NCBI GenBank assembly: GCA_016793095.1
Contig: JAEUJQ010000030.1
Location: 1-64,000, forward strand
Direction of reading: 5' to 3'
Origin: Myxococcaceae bacterium
GTDB lineage: Bacteria; Myxococcota; Myxococcia; Myxococcales; Myxococcaceae
DNA: 64,000 bases
Under the pieces are notes generated by a model. That model was not told where the DNA came from, made no database searches, and was given only the letters and a program-made list of their open reading frames with translations. The translations under genes and the position numbers were made by a program. Shown piece after piece: positions 25,157-33,494 of this stretch; position 1 is the first letter of the stretch, and every line of letters starts with the position of its first letter.

Positions 25157-26631
25157 GCCGAGGCCCTCCACGCGAGCGCCGCGTCCGCCGCCGCCAGTCC
25201 GCTCCGCACCGCTCCCTCCATGCACGGAAAGTCGAGCTCGTTGCGAATCCAATCACCGGCGAGGAACAGGTTCTCGAGCGGAGTGACCGTCGTCGGCCGC
25301 AGGTGCAGCGTGCCCGGCTCGGTGTACCAGTACCGGCCCTGGGGCCCGCGGTTGCGCATGACGGCGAAGTGCAGAACCCCTTCTCGGTCGATCTGCTCGA
25401 ACCCCGGCAACGGCCTGAGCGACGCCAGGCACCGCTCGAGGAGCGCGTCGTCGTCCAGCCCCTCGAAGCCGGCCTCCTGCCCGACGAAGTAGAGCACCGA
25501 GCCGTAGCGTGGGTCGTCGCGGAACTCGCGGACGACGGGCTTGTTGTCGAGCACGAACGACAAGGGCGGCGGAAGCCCGGCGATGACGCTCTGGTACTGC
25601 TTCGTCACCGGCGCGCGGTGCCAGATCTGGAGCCCGAGGGGCGGCACGCTGCGCAGCGCCCGCATGCGCTTGAAGGGCGGGAGCGACCAGAACCCGGCGT
25701 CGCCCTCGCACAGCCGCCGGAAGCAGCCCTCGGGCACCGCGAGGATGAGGGCGTCGAAGTCCGTCGCGACGCGCACTGAGCCCTTCTTCACCTCGAGCGC
25801 CTGCTGGGGCCCGCGGTGGTCGTGCTCGTGATGGCCGTTCGAGCTCGGTTCACCGACGCGCAGGCCCGTCACCCGCTTTCCTGCGCGGTCGAGCCCGACG
25901 GCGTGTTGGAAGAAGCGCAGCTCTCCGCCGAGCCGGCTGATGTAGGCGCCGATCGGGTCCCAGAAGCGGTCCGTCATGCCGCCGTCGGGGAAGCCGTACT
26001 CGCAGGTCTCCCAGCCGCGATCGAACGCCGAGAGGGCCTTGAGGAGCTGGTAGGCGCTGATCTCGCCCGGGTAGTTGAGCTGCCCGTCTCGGGAGACACG
26101 GAAGGCGTTGGTGCGGAGCACGCTCTCGGGCAGGCCGTTCTCGAGACACCAGGCGCTGAAGCACATGTCGTCGAAGCCCTCGAGCGACTCGAGCTGGGTC
26201 CAGGTAGCGGCGGTGCGGAAGACGAAGGCGGTGATGCCGGCCAGCTCGGCGGCGGTGAACCCGCTGTAGCCTGCCGTCGCGGCCAGGGTGAGCAGCGGGT
26301 TCCGGTGGAGCGCGAGGTCGTGCACCTTCCCGTCGCGGTCCTCGTAGATGTAGGTGTGGCCCCGGTTCGACCAGAGGTGCGCCTTCGGCTCGACGCCGGC
26401 CCGTCGGAGGAGCGCCTTCATCTCGCGATAGAAGCCGACGACGACGTGCTGGCCGTGGTCGATGAGCCGGCCCTCGTGGTCTCTCCACGACGCCGCCTTT
26501 CCTCCGAGGTGGTGGCCCAGGGTGAGCAGCCGCACCTTCACCCTGTCCCCTCCCTGCTCCAGCAGCCTGGCCGCCGCGGCGAGCCCGGCTGGGCCGCCGC
26601 CGACGACGGTCACCCGAAATGGTCGTGTCAT
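25153..26631 (-). CDS. FAD-dependent desaturase/oxidase of the phytoene desaturase/HpnE-like superfamily
   Basis: 492 residues from the ATG at 26631, which lies directly before the Rossmann motif VVGGGPAGLAAAARLLEQ (about 8-25). Other family marks are GGKAASW, GRLIDHGQHVVVG, an internal His-rich loop HHEHDH (about 275), and the C-terminal FAD motif LFLAGDWIRNEL...MEGAVRSGLAAADAAL. This belongs to the amine-oxidase-like desaturases that act on carotenoids, squalene derivatives and related lipids; the substrate cannot be told. There is no signal peptide, so it is cytoplasmic. It heads the operon. A 121-bp gap separates it from a divergent gene. Confidence 0.87.
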   Translation of the reverse strand: MTRPFRVTVVGGGPAGLAAAARLLEQGGDRVKVRLLTLGHHLGGKAASWRDHEGRLIDHGQHVVVGFYREMKALLRRAGVEPKAHLWSNRGHTYIYEDRDGKVHDLALHRNPLLTLAATAGYSGFTAAELAGITAFVFRTAATWTQLESLEGFDDMCFSAWCLENGLPESVLRTNAFRVSRDGQLNYPGEISAYQLLKALSAFDRGWETCEYGFPDGGMTDRFWDPIGAYISRLGGELRFFQHAVGLDRAGKRVTGLRVGEPSSNGHHEHDHRGPQQALEVKKGSVRVATDFDALILAVPEGCFRRLCEGDAGFWSLPPFKRMRALRSVPPLGLQIWHRAPVTKQYQSVIAGLPPPLSFVLDNKPVVREFRDDPRYGSVLYFVGQEAGFEGLDDDALLERCLASLRPLPGFEQIDREGVLHFAVMRNRGPQGRYWYTEPGTLHLRPTTVTPLENLFLAGDWIRNELDFPCMEGAVRSGLAAADAALAWRASA

Positions 26632-26752
26632 GCCGGCACCACGCACGAGGCCGGGCACAGTTTCCTCCCACGTGAAGCGGCCCCGACCGCGCGCAGGAAA
26701 GTTCCCGCCGCCCGGCGCGTGAGCCGAGCGCACCCGGCCTCACGGAGGACTC

Positions 26753-27808
26753 ATGAACCGCCTCACCTGGTTGTCGCTCCTCGTCTCACTCTCGACACAC
26801 GCCACTCCGCAGCTCGCGCTCGAGGCCTGGCGCGAGGACATCGTCGACGGCTCTGGGAAGATGGGCCAGCACGTCTCGCTCGCGTTCGACGCGGCGGGCG
26901 CTCCCCACGTCACGTACTACGAGTTCGTCGCGGGAGACCGGAGGCGCCTCAAGTACGCCCATCTTCGCGACGGAGCCTGGGTCGCTCAGACGGTGGACGG
27001 GCTCGGCAACGTCGGCGGCGTCAGCTCGCTCGCGCTGGACTCGGCGGGCCGGCCTCAGGTGAGCTACTTCGACTTCGGCGTGCAGAGCCTCCGCCTCGCG
27101 CGGTGGACCGGCGCCCGCTGGGAGCTCGAGCTGGTGGATGGGCTCGAGAGCGTGGGCGTGGACAGCTCCCTGGCCCTCGACGCACAGGGCGAGCCGCACA
27201 TCAGCTACTACGACCTGACCAACGGCGACCTCAAGTACGCCTGGAAGCACGCCGGCGCGTGGCTCGTCGAGACGGTGGACGCGGAGGGCGACGTGGGTGC
27301 CGAGACGACGCTCGCGCTCGACGCGCAGGGGCGCCCGCACATCGGGTACGTCGACCGGCAGGGCCGCCTCCTGAAGTACGCACGCTTCACGCGAGGCAAG
27401 TGGGAGGTCGAGCTCGTGGACGTGACGGGCGGGGCGGTCGGGCCGTCACTCGCGCTGGACGCCGAGGGCCGGCCCCACCTGAGCTACTTCGACCTGCGCC
27501 GCGACAAGCTGCGGGTCGCGTCGCGTGAAGGTCGGGGCTTTCGCGTGGACACGCTGCTGTCGGTGAAGGCAGGGCTCCGCACCTCGCTCACCTTCGACCG
27601 CGGGGGGGAGGCGCGCCTCGCGCTGCAGGAGCCGGGCGGCAACATCCTCTACCTCCGCCGCGCCAGACGCGCCGAGTGGAAGACGGTGGCCCTGCAGGGG
27701 CTCGAGGAAGCGGCCTGGGGCGCGTCGCTTGCGCTCGCCAGCAGCGGCTCGCCGACCATCTGCTACAGCGACCTGCGGCAGCACGCGCTCCGCTGTGCTT
27801 CTCCGTGA
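26753..27808 (+). CDS. Secreted repeat protein (beta-propeller-like)
   Basis: A 351-residue protein with a signal peptide (MNRLTWLSLLVSLSTHA). Six to seven repeats of about 50 residues follow, built on SLALDAQGRPHISYYD...LKYA...W..E.VD..G.VG. Such repeats form a propeller. Function is unknown; a secreted or surface role is inferred. GGAGG precedes the ATG at good spacing. It is divergent from the FAD enzyme gene and is followed by a short stop-to-stop gap to a convergent lipoprotein gene. Confidence 0.8.
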   Translation: MNRLTWLSLLVSLSTHATPQLALEAWREDIVDGSGKMGQHVSLAFDAAGAPHVTYYEFVAGDRRRLKYAHLRDGAWVAQTVDGLGNVGGVSSLALDSAGRPQVSYFDFGVQSLRLARWTGARWELELVDGLESVGVDSSLALDAQGEPHISYYDLTNGDLKYAWKHAGAWLVETVDAEGDVGAETTLALDAQGRPHIGYVDRQGRLLKYARFTRGKWEVELVDVTGGAVGPSLALDAEGRPHLSYFDLRRDKLRVASREGRGFRVDTLLSVKAGLRTSLTFDRGGEARLALQEPGGNILYLRRARRAEWKTVALQGLEEAAWGASLALASSGSPTICYSDLRQHALRCASP

Positions 27809-27896
27809 GCGCGGGCCTTGCTCGCGGCACGAAGCCGCCCTGCAATGGGTTCTTCACCTGACGATCCGCTGGTGGCCGAAAGTGGGTCTCCTCGAG

Positions 27897-28394
27897 CTAG
27901 CGGTCGCAGTCGCCCGTCGGGCCCTGCCGAACCAGGGCGGAGCCGCGCCTCGCCTCGGACAAGAGCTGCGCCTCGCTGATGCCGTCAGGCTCGTACTTCA
28001 CGGCGTTGGTGAACAGCCCGTCCTGTCGGCGCACGAAGAGCCCCTGACCGTACGGATCGGCGAAGACGCCGTCGTTCCAGACGACGAAGGCGATGACGTC
28101 ACCACGCGGCATGACGTCGGCCGACAGAGCCCGCTCCACCAGCACGCCGTAGCCGGGACCGGCCTCTCGGAGCAGCCGCAGCGCTTCGCTGGGAACCCGC
28201 TGGTCGTTGGGGGCCTTCGCCACGAGCGGTTCCAGGAGCTCGAGCTGCGCGCGCTCGTTCGTGGCACCGAGCACCTTGAAGCGCCCGAGGTAGTCCGCCG
28301 TCCGGCCCAGGGTGCAGGCGCTCACCGTCTCGCGAGAGGTGATGGGTGAAGGGCTGCACGACGCGAGGCACAGGGCGAAGAGTCCATGACGCAT
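27897..28394 (-). CDS. Lipoprotein of unknown function
   Basis: A 165-residue lipoprotein with signal MRHGLFALCLASCSPSP (lipobox LASC, Cys 13). The mature domain includes FKVLGATNERAQLELLEPLVAKAP, GVLVERALSADVMPRGDVIAFVVWNDGVF and FVRRQDGLFTNAVKYEPDG, with Cys 27 and Cys 163 likely to pair. Function unknown. It is divergent from the acyltransferase gene across about 60 bp. Confidence 0.75.
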   Translation of the reverse strand: MRHGLFALCLASCSPSPITSRETVSACTLGRTADYLGRFKVLGATNERAQLELLEPLVAKAPNDQRVPSEALRLLREAGPGYGVLVERALSADVMPRGDVIAFVVWNDGVFADPYGQGLFVRRQDGLFTNAVKYEPDGISEAQLLSEARRGSALVRQGPTGDCDR

Positions 28395-28454
28395 GAGCGC
28401 TTCTACCGCATTGCTGGGCAGCGGCGCGGCCTGCCGGTTAACTCGGACCCGACG

Positions 28455-29615
28455 ATGCCCCCCCTGAAGCTCAAGGTGCTCGAGGCCGTGTCCGAGGCGC
28501 CGAAGCACGCCTGGAACGCGCTGCTCTCTCCGGGAGAGCCGCCGGTGACGCGCTGGGAGTGGCTCGACGCGATGGAGCAGTCGGGCTCGGCGGTGCGCGA
28601 GCGCGGCTGGCAGGCGCGGCACCTCACCATGTGGCGCGGCGACGCGCTGGTGGCCACCCTGCCCGCCTACCTGAAGTTCCACTCGATGGGCGAGTACGTC
28701 TACGACTTCGGCTGGGCGAACGCGGCGCAGCAGTTCGGCGTCGACTACTACCCGAAGCTGCTCATCGGCATGCCGCTGTCTCCGGTGACGGCGCCGAAGC
28801 TGCACGTCGCGCCCGGTGAGGACGTCGCCGCGCTGCGAGAGGCGATGCTGGCCGCCGCGGTGCAGCTCGCCGAAGACGAGGGCGCCTCGTCGGTGCACGT
28901 GCTCTTCCCGCCGGAGGACGAGGCCCGCGCGCTCGAGCCCTTCGGCTTCTTCCGCCGCGGCACGCTGCAGTACCACTGGCGCAACCCCGGCTACCGCACG
29001 TACGACGACTACCTCTCACGCTTCGACTCGGGCCGCCGCAACCAGCTCAAGCGCGAGCGGGGCGCCGCCTCGAAGCAGGGCCTCTCGCTGCGCACCATCC
29101 GCAGCGCCGAGCTGACCGCCGACCACGCGAAGCTCGCCGCCCGCTTCTACGAGGCCACCGCCAGCCGCTACTCGTGGGGCCCCGTGCAGCTCACCGGCGA
29201 CTTCTTCCTGCGCGCCTTCGCCGCGATGCCCGACGCCATCGAGCTGGTGGTCGCCGAGCGCGGGCGCGACGTCATCGCAGGCGCGTTCAACCTGCACACG
29301 CCCACGCACCTCTACGGCCGCTACTGGGGCTGCTTCGAGGAGCACCCCTTCCTGCACTTCCACGTCTGCCTCTACCACTCCATCGACGACTGCATCCGCG
29401 CGGGGCGCACCACCTTCGAGCCGGGCGCCGGCGGCGAGCACAAGATCAGCCGCGGCTTCGAGCCCACGCGCGTGCACTCGGCGCACCGCCTCTTCCACCC
29501 GCGCTTCGGGGCGGCGGTGCGGCGCGCGTGTGAGCGCGAGGCGGCAGAGATCGACCGCGTCGCGGCGTCGGCGCTCACCCTCGCGGGCATGAAGCCGTGG
29601 CTCCCACGCCCGTGA
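28455..29615 (+). CDS. FemAB/peptidogalycan-type N-acyltransferase (GNAT superfamily)
   Basis: 386 residues. It belongs to the COG3146 group of FemAB-like acyltransferases. Motifs seen are TRWEWLDAMEQSGS near the start, FDWG-like YVYDFGWANAAQQFGVDYYPKL, WRNPGYRTYDDYLSRFDSGRRNQLKRER, and the end ISRGFEPTRVHSAHRLFHP with FEPGAGGEHK. Members are thought to act on cell-wall or lipid amines, but the substrate here is unknown. The ATG at 28455 is preferred over 28386, which would run through the promoter of the divergent lipoprotein gene. Bases 28757-28821 have an exact copy at 19618-19682. Confidence 0.87.
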   Translation: MPPLKLKVLEAVSEAPKHAWNALLSPGEPPVTRWEWLDAMEQSGSAVRERGWQARHLTMWRGDALVATLPAYLKFHSMGEYVYDFGWANAAQQFGVDYYPKLLIGMPLSPVTAPKLHVAPGEDVAALREAMLAAAVQLAEDEGASSVHVLFPPEDEARALEPFGFFRRGTLQYHWRNPGYRTYDDYLSRFDSGRRNQLKRERGAASKQGLSLRTIRSAELTADHAKLAARFYEATASRYSWGPVQLTGDFFLRAFAAMPDAIELVVAERGRDVIAGAFNLHTPTHLYGRYWGCFEEHPFLHFHVCLYHSIDDCIRAGRTTFEPGAGGEHKISRGFEPTRVHSAHRLFHPRFGAAVRRACEREAAEIDRVAASALTLAGMKPWLPRP

Positions 29616-29647
29616 CGCGGCCACTGGCTCTGCTATAGGCGTGTCCC

Positions 29648-30217
29648 GTGCGGCGGCTCCTTCCCCTCGTCTCGCTGGCGTTCGCGACGGCCTGCAGCCC
29701 GATTCCTTCGCGCGCCGCGAGCCTCTTCGAGGGCGACGACGAGGGCTGGCTCATCGAGGGCAACGCCGACACGACGCGGCCCACCTTCCGGCCGACCGGC
29801 GGCAACCAGAACGGCAACATCTGCACCACCGACGCCGACCCCGAGTTCTTCTACTTCGTCGCCCCGGCGAAGTTCCTCGGCGCAGTGAGCGACGTGGCCG
29901 GCAAGCTGCTGACGTTCGACCTCAAGATCAACCAGCAGTTCAACCTGCAGCGCGGCCGCGACGTGGTGATCACCGGCCGCGGGCTGGCGCTCGAGAAGAG
30001 CTTCAACGGGCCGCCCGGCACCGACTGGACGCCGCGGCGCGTGGGGCTCGACGGGAGCTCCGGGTGGATCGTGCAGGACACCGGTCAGCCGGCGACCGAC
30101 GACGACGTGCGGGCGGTGCTGCGCGACCTCACCGGCCTGCGCATTCGCGGCGAGTTCGTCGACGGCCCGCAGGACACGGCCTGCCTCGACAACGTGTACT
30201 TCGGAACGGCCCCGTGA
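29648..30217 (+). CDS. Lipoprotein with laminin B-like beta-sandwich
   Basis: A 189-residue protein with GTG start and signal MRRLLPLVSLAFATACSP (lipobox ATAC, Cys 16). The body has FEGDDEGWLIEGNADTTRP, YFVAPAKFLGAVSDVAGKLLTFDLK and the closing CLDNVYF, the layout of bacterial laminin-B/concanavalin-like lipoproteins that may bind carbohydrate. It is coupled by GTGA to the next gene. A CTATAG box lies upstream of the start with 9-nt spacing. Confidence 0.78.
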   Translation: MRRLLPLVSLAFATACSPIPSRAASLFEGDDEGWLIEGNADTTRPTFRPTGGNQNGNICTTDADPEFFYFVAPAKFLGAVSDVAGKLLTFDLKINQQFNLQRGRDVVITGRGLALEKSFNGPPGTDWTPRRVGLDGSSGWIVQDTGQPATDDDVRAVLRDLTGLRIRGEFVDGPQDTACLDNVYFGTAP

Positions 30218-30528
30218 GCGCCGGCGCCCACGAGTGCACGCGGTGCGGCGCCTGCTGCGTCGCGCCCGACATCGCCGCGCTCGACAAGCCGCTGGGCCTC
30301 GTGTGCCCGCACCTGGGCCCCGACGCGCTCTGCACGGCCTACGAATCACGCCCCGAGGTCTGCCGCAGCTACGCGCCGGACGAGCTCTGCGAGCGCATCG
30401 CCGCCCCGACCCTCGAGGAGCGCGTCGCGAAGTACCTCGCCCACTTCCAGCTCACCGCCGAAGCGGTGGCGGTGAAGGCCTCGGGGCTCACCAGCCGCGC
30501 CGCGCTGTTCGCCCGCCGATCCGCCTGA
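30214..30528 (+). CDS. YkgJ-family CxxCxxCC zinc/iron-chelating domain protein
   Basis: A 104-residue protein from the GTG at 30214, which overlaps the previous stop (GTGA). It holds the hallmark CTRCGACC near residue 8, followed by CPHLGPDALCTAYESRPEVCR. These Cys form the metal (Zn/Fe-S) centre of the YkgJ (UPF0153) family. Function is unknown in detail. The rest is helical. Co-expression with the lipoprotein gene is likely. Confidence 0.88.
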   Translation: MSAGAHECTRCGACCVAPDIAALDKPLGLVCPHLGPDALCTAYESRPEVCRSYAPDELCERIAAPTLEERVAKYLAHFQLTAEAVAVKASGLTSRAALFARRSA

Positions 30529-30538
30529 GCGCACAGCC

Positions 30539-30889
30539 TCAGTGTGCTCCGCCGGCCGCCGCCGAGCCCACGCTGAGCGCGAGCAGGCCCAGCAGCCCGA
30601 CGACGACGAGCGCGGCCACGATGCTCGCGGTCACCACCACGGCGCGGCCTCCACGGTTCACCAGCGCCCACGCGAGCACGAGCTGACCGGCGGCCAGCAG
30701 CGGCTCGAGGACGAAGACGACGCCCTCGACGGGCGCGTCGCGCGCACGGTCCACCATCCATCCTGCGCCCTGGTCGAGCACCTGGTGGAAGTTCGGCGCG
30801 GCGACGAAGGCGAACGCCGAGAGCCCGGCGCCCAGCACCATCACCCCGGCCAGCACGAGCTTCATGAGGCCCACGGGCGTCACGTTCAC
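30539..30889 (-). CDS. Small integral membrane protein
   Basis: A 116-residue protein with three hydrophobic helices (about 8-30, 58-76 and 84-108). The GTG start overlaps the stop of the upstream helical protein gene (GTGA), so translation is coupled. There are no known motifs. It is the last gene of a three-gene unit with the 384-aa protein and the Cys-rich lipoprotein. Confidence 0.72.
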   Translation of the reverse strand: MNVTPVGLMKLVLAGVMVLGAGLSAFAFVAAPNFHQVLDQGAGWMVDRARDAPVEGVVFVLEPLLAAGQLVLAWALVNRGGRAVVVTASIVAALVVVGLLGLLALSVGSAAAGGAH

Positions 30890-32040
30890 AGCCCGAGGCG
30901 CCCGAGCGCCACCCGCAGCTCGTCGAGGTCGGCCTGCACACTCTCGGTGAGTCCGTCCTCGAGGTCCTTGCGCACCTGCCGCGCCAGGGTGTCGAGGCGC
31001 TCGTCGCGGCCACGCAGCTTCTCGACGATGGACAGGGCGGCGCCGAGCGCCCAGCTCTCGGCCCCGGTGCCCAGCCTCACGTGCAGCCGTGCCTGCTCGA
31101 GCCGCGAGCCCGCCTCGACGATGACCTGCAGGTCGTGCGACGAGAGGACCTCGCGGGTCATCGCCTCGGAGAGCTCGGCCAGCACGTCGAGCAGCCCCTG
31201 CATCGCCTCCTCCACCGACGGCCGGGTGACCTGCTCATGTGAGAGCAGCGACAGCACCAGCAGCAGGTGCCGCTTCGGCCCTGCGTGCACGTGCCGCCAC
31301 GCCGGCATCGACGCGAAGAGCTCCAGATCCGACCGCAACGACGCCAGCAGCCGTGGCAGGGGCTCGTCGGCCCGGGCGAGCCGCGCCTTCACCTGCTTGA
31401 TGAGATCGGCCGACGTCGCGCGATAGAGCAGCGCCCGCTGCACCTCCTGGCTCGCCCCGGGCACGACGTCGTCGCGGCGCACGAGGCCGGTCGCGGCGGC
31501 CGACAGGTAGACGGCGTCTCCCACCCGCCGACGAAAGTCCGCGCGCAGGCGCTGCAGCTCCTCGAGCAACGCCCAGCGCGACGCCATGAGCTCGGGGCGC
31601 CGCACCATGTCGCGAACCTGCTGCAGCTCGCGCTTGAGCAGGCTGGCCACCGTGCGAAACACGAGCGCTGCCTCGGCTTCCGCGCGCTCATCGCTTCGCT
31701 CCATCGAGAAGACGCCGGTGCGGGACGACTGCTCGGAGAACTCGTGGTCGATGACGACGGTGAGGCCCGAGATGGACGCGACGGTGTCGGCCACGGCCGG
31801 CGCCATCTGCTCCCACAGCGAGAGATCGGCGCTCCCCTCGTCAGCCGTCGTCGGCTCGAGGTTGACGAGGGTGATGGTCTGCAGCTGCTCGATGCAGCGC
31901 GCCGCGGCCAGGCCGAGCCGCTCGAGGCGCCCGGCGAGCTCGCGATCGACGATGGCGTCGAGCGCCGCCTGGAGTCCCTTCGGCAGCGACGGGCCGTCAC
32001 CGGGAACGAAGGACGCGGCCTGCTTCGCGGTGGTGTCCAC
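30886..32040 (-). CDS. Helical cytoplasmic protein of unknown function
   Basis: A 384-residue, almost entirely helical protein, with repeated Leu/Arg/Glu heptad-like stretches (for example LASLLKRELQQVRDMVRR) and no signal or membrane segment. The GTG start directly follows the stop of the lipoprotein gene. I recognise no catalytic motif. A coupled small membrane protein follows, and the two may act together. Codon use and base composition match neighbours, so this is a resident gene. Confidence 0.7.
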   Translation of the reverse strand: MDTTAKQAASFVPGDGPSLPKGLQAALDAIVDRELAGRLERLGLAAARCIEQLQTITLVNLEPTTADEGSADLSLWEQMAPAVADTVASISGLTVVIDHEFSEQSSRTGVFSMERSDERAEAEAALVFRTVASLLKRELQQVRDMVRRPELMASRWALLEELQRLRADFRRRVGDAVYLSAAATGLVRRDDVVPGASQEVQRALLYRATSADLIKQVKARLARADEPLPRLLASLRSDLELFASMPAWRHVHAGPKRHLLLVLSLLSHEQVTRPSVEEAMQGLLDVLAELSEAMTREVLSSHDLQVIVEAGSRLEQARLHVRLGTGAESWALGAALSIVEKLRGRDERLDTLARQVRKDLEDGLTESVQADLDELRVALGRLGL

Positions 32041-32778
32041 TCAGCGCCCCGCGTCCGGATAGCCGGCGTCGGGCAGCACGAGGCAGGGGCGCGCGCAGGT
32101 GGCGAACGTCCGGCCGCAGCCGGCGGCGCAGTCGGAGCAGCTCTGCGCGTCCGTGCGGGGGCAGGCCATCAGGCACGCGCTGGAGGCCTGGTCGCAGGCG
32201 TCGTAGCAGCCCTGAGCGAAGCGGGACCCCAGTGCGGCGGTGCACGCGTCGAGTTGCTGAACCACCAACTGCAGCGTGCTCTGGCCCGCGTCGCGCGCCG
32301 CCGCGCACGCCGGGAAGACCGCCGCCAGACAGCGCATGCGCTCGGCGCCGAACAGGGAGCACGCCTCGACGGTGCCCTGGTCCACGAGGCGGAAGACCTC
32401 TTCGCGCGAGAGGACCCCGCCATCGGGGAAGCGAATGCTCGCGCAGCGGGAGGCTCCGAACGGGTTGGCCGGCTCCATGCGGCAGGCGTCGATGAACGCG
32501 CGCTCGAGCGCCGGGTCGCACAGCGGGCCGAACAGGGAGCCCGGGTCGTACTGCCGCCCTGCGTCGAGCGCGCCGCCAGCTCCGCCGCCCGCCATCGCCG
32601 CGCCGCCGCCCGAGCCACCAGCACTCCCACCAGGCGCGCCACCAGCGCCACCGGCCGAGCCTCCTGCCGCGCCTCCCCCTCCCGTGGCCAGGCCTCCGGC
32701 CGAGCCTCCGTCGACCGCGCCGACAGGTGAGCTGCAGGCGACCAGCACCAGCAGGGAGGCCAACGTGCCCGTTCGCAT
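32041..32778 (-). CDS. Cys-rich lipoprotein with Gly/Ala/Ser linker
   Basis: 245 residues: signal with lipobox LVAC (Cys 15), a Gly/Ala/Ser-rich linker (about 24-70) typical of myxobacterial surface lipoproteins, then a compact domain with about 16 Cys (including CSDCAAGCGRTFATCARPC), likely disulfide-bonded and exposed on the cell surface. Binding partner unknown. The next gene starts immediately after its stop, so the three genes 32778-30539 form an operon. Confidence 0.77.
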   Translation of the reverse strand: MRTGTLASLLVLVACSSPVGAVDGGSAGGLATGGGGAAGGSAGGAGGAPGGSAGGSGGGAAMAGGGAGGALDAGRQYDPGSLFGPLCDPALERAFIDACRMEPANPFGASRCASIRFPDGGVLSREEVFRLVDQGTVEACSLFGAERMRCLAAVFPACAAARDAGQSTLQLVVQQLDACTAALGSRFAQGCYDACDQASSACLMACPRTDAQSCSDCAAGCGRTFATCARPCLVLPDAGYPDAGR

Positions 32779-32823
32779 GGCGGGGGACGATGCTCTGGGC
32801 GGGCTGTCACTTCAACCTCCGGA

Positions 32824-33105
32824 TCAGAAGGTCAGCACCGGTGGACTCACCGGGCCTTCCACCAGACGCGCTGAGAGGATGGCCTGCCGCTCGTTCGAGA
32901 GCGACGCCCGCTGCTCGGCGTTCTGCGCGAGCACATGCTGGTACGCCAGCGCGCTGGCGCCAACCAGCGCAAGGCCCACGCCCGCCACCACCCAACCCCA
33001 GACGGGCAAGGCGTAGACGAGCCCGAACGTGAAGATGAAGGGCGAGAACACGACCCCGACCCAGCCAGCCTCGGCGATGACCGCGCCCACCAGCCAGACC
33101 GCCAT
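32824..33105 (-). CDS. Small membrane protein
   Basis: A 93-residue protein with two to three hydrophobic helices (residues 3-28 and 33-57) and a charged C-terminal helix (LAQNAEQRASLSNERQAILSARL). The ATG at 33105 shares a base with the upstream stop (TGATG); a GTG at 33108 is the only earlier option. It pairs with the 77-residue gene before it. Unknown function. Confidence 0.65.
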   Translation of the reverse strand: MAVWLVGAVIAEAGWVGVVFSPFIFTFGLVYALPVWGWVVAGVGLALVGASALAYQHVLAQNAEQRASLSNERQAILSARLVEGPVSPPVLTF

Positions 33106-33338
33106 CACGGACTGTAGGTCAGCGGGGCTGCAGTCGCGACCAGCCCGATGACCTGCAACGCCCGAAGTCCTCCCGGCATGGCGTTGAGGGCCGCGAGCTC
33201 GTGCTCCACCTCGGCGAGCCGGGCCTCGGACGACACGAGCGACGCCGCCCTTCCTTCGACGGAGAGCAGGGGCGGCGGGGGGAGCGCGGGCTCCGCAGCG
33301 GAGGTGGTCAGCACAGCGGAGAGCAGGGCAGTGAGCAT
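33105..33338 (-). CDS. Short exported or membrane protein
   Basis: A 77-residue protein beginning MLTALLSAVLTTSAAEPALP, a signal peptide. A short coiled segment (SLVSSEARLAEVEHELAALNAMPG) and a C-terminal hydrophobic helix follow. Its stop overlaps the start of the next small membrane protein. Such pairs may form an envelope complex. No family is recognised. It is divergent from the NAD synthetase gene over about 156 bp. Confidence 0.6.
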   Translation of the reverse strand: MLTALLSAVLTTSAAEPALPPPPLLSVEGRAASLVSSEARLAEVEHELAALNAMPGGLRALQVIGLVATAAPLTYSP

Positions 33339-33494
33339 GCCTGGCGGTTCAGCAGGACCCGCGCCAGCGCGGCGGCGAGAGGCATCAGCGGCTTGCGCGA
33401 TGACCCTGTGCAACGAGCTGCGCAGCCTGACACGCAGCGAGTGCAACCGGTCGGCCGCTCGGGCACGCTCGCGCGACTTCTCGCGGAGGCAGCC

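Noticed and set aside
26690-26710. GGAAAGTTCC between the FAD enzyme and the divergent gene, as an ECF -35 box
   Set aside because: No matching -10 box is found at a fitting distance. The evidence is too weak to call a promoter.
19618-28821. The 65-bp repeats as phage or integron attachment sites
   Set aside because: No integrase, tRNA or transposase is present in or next to the segment, and one repeat lies inside a functional gene.
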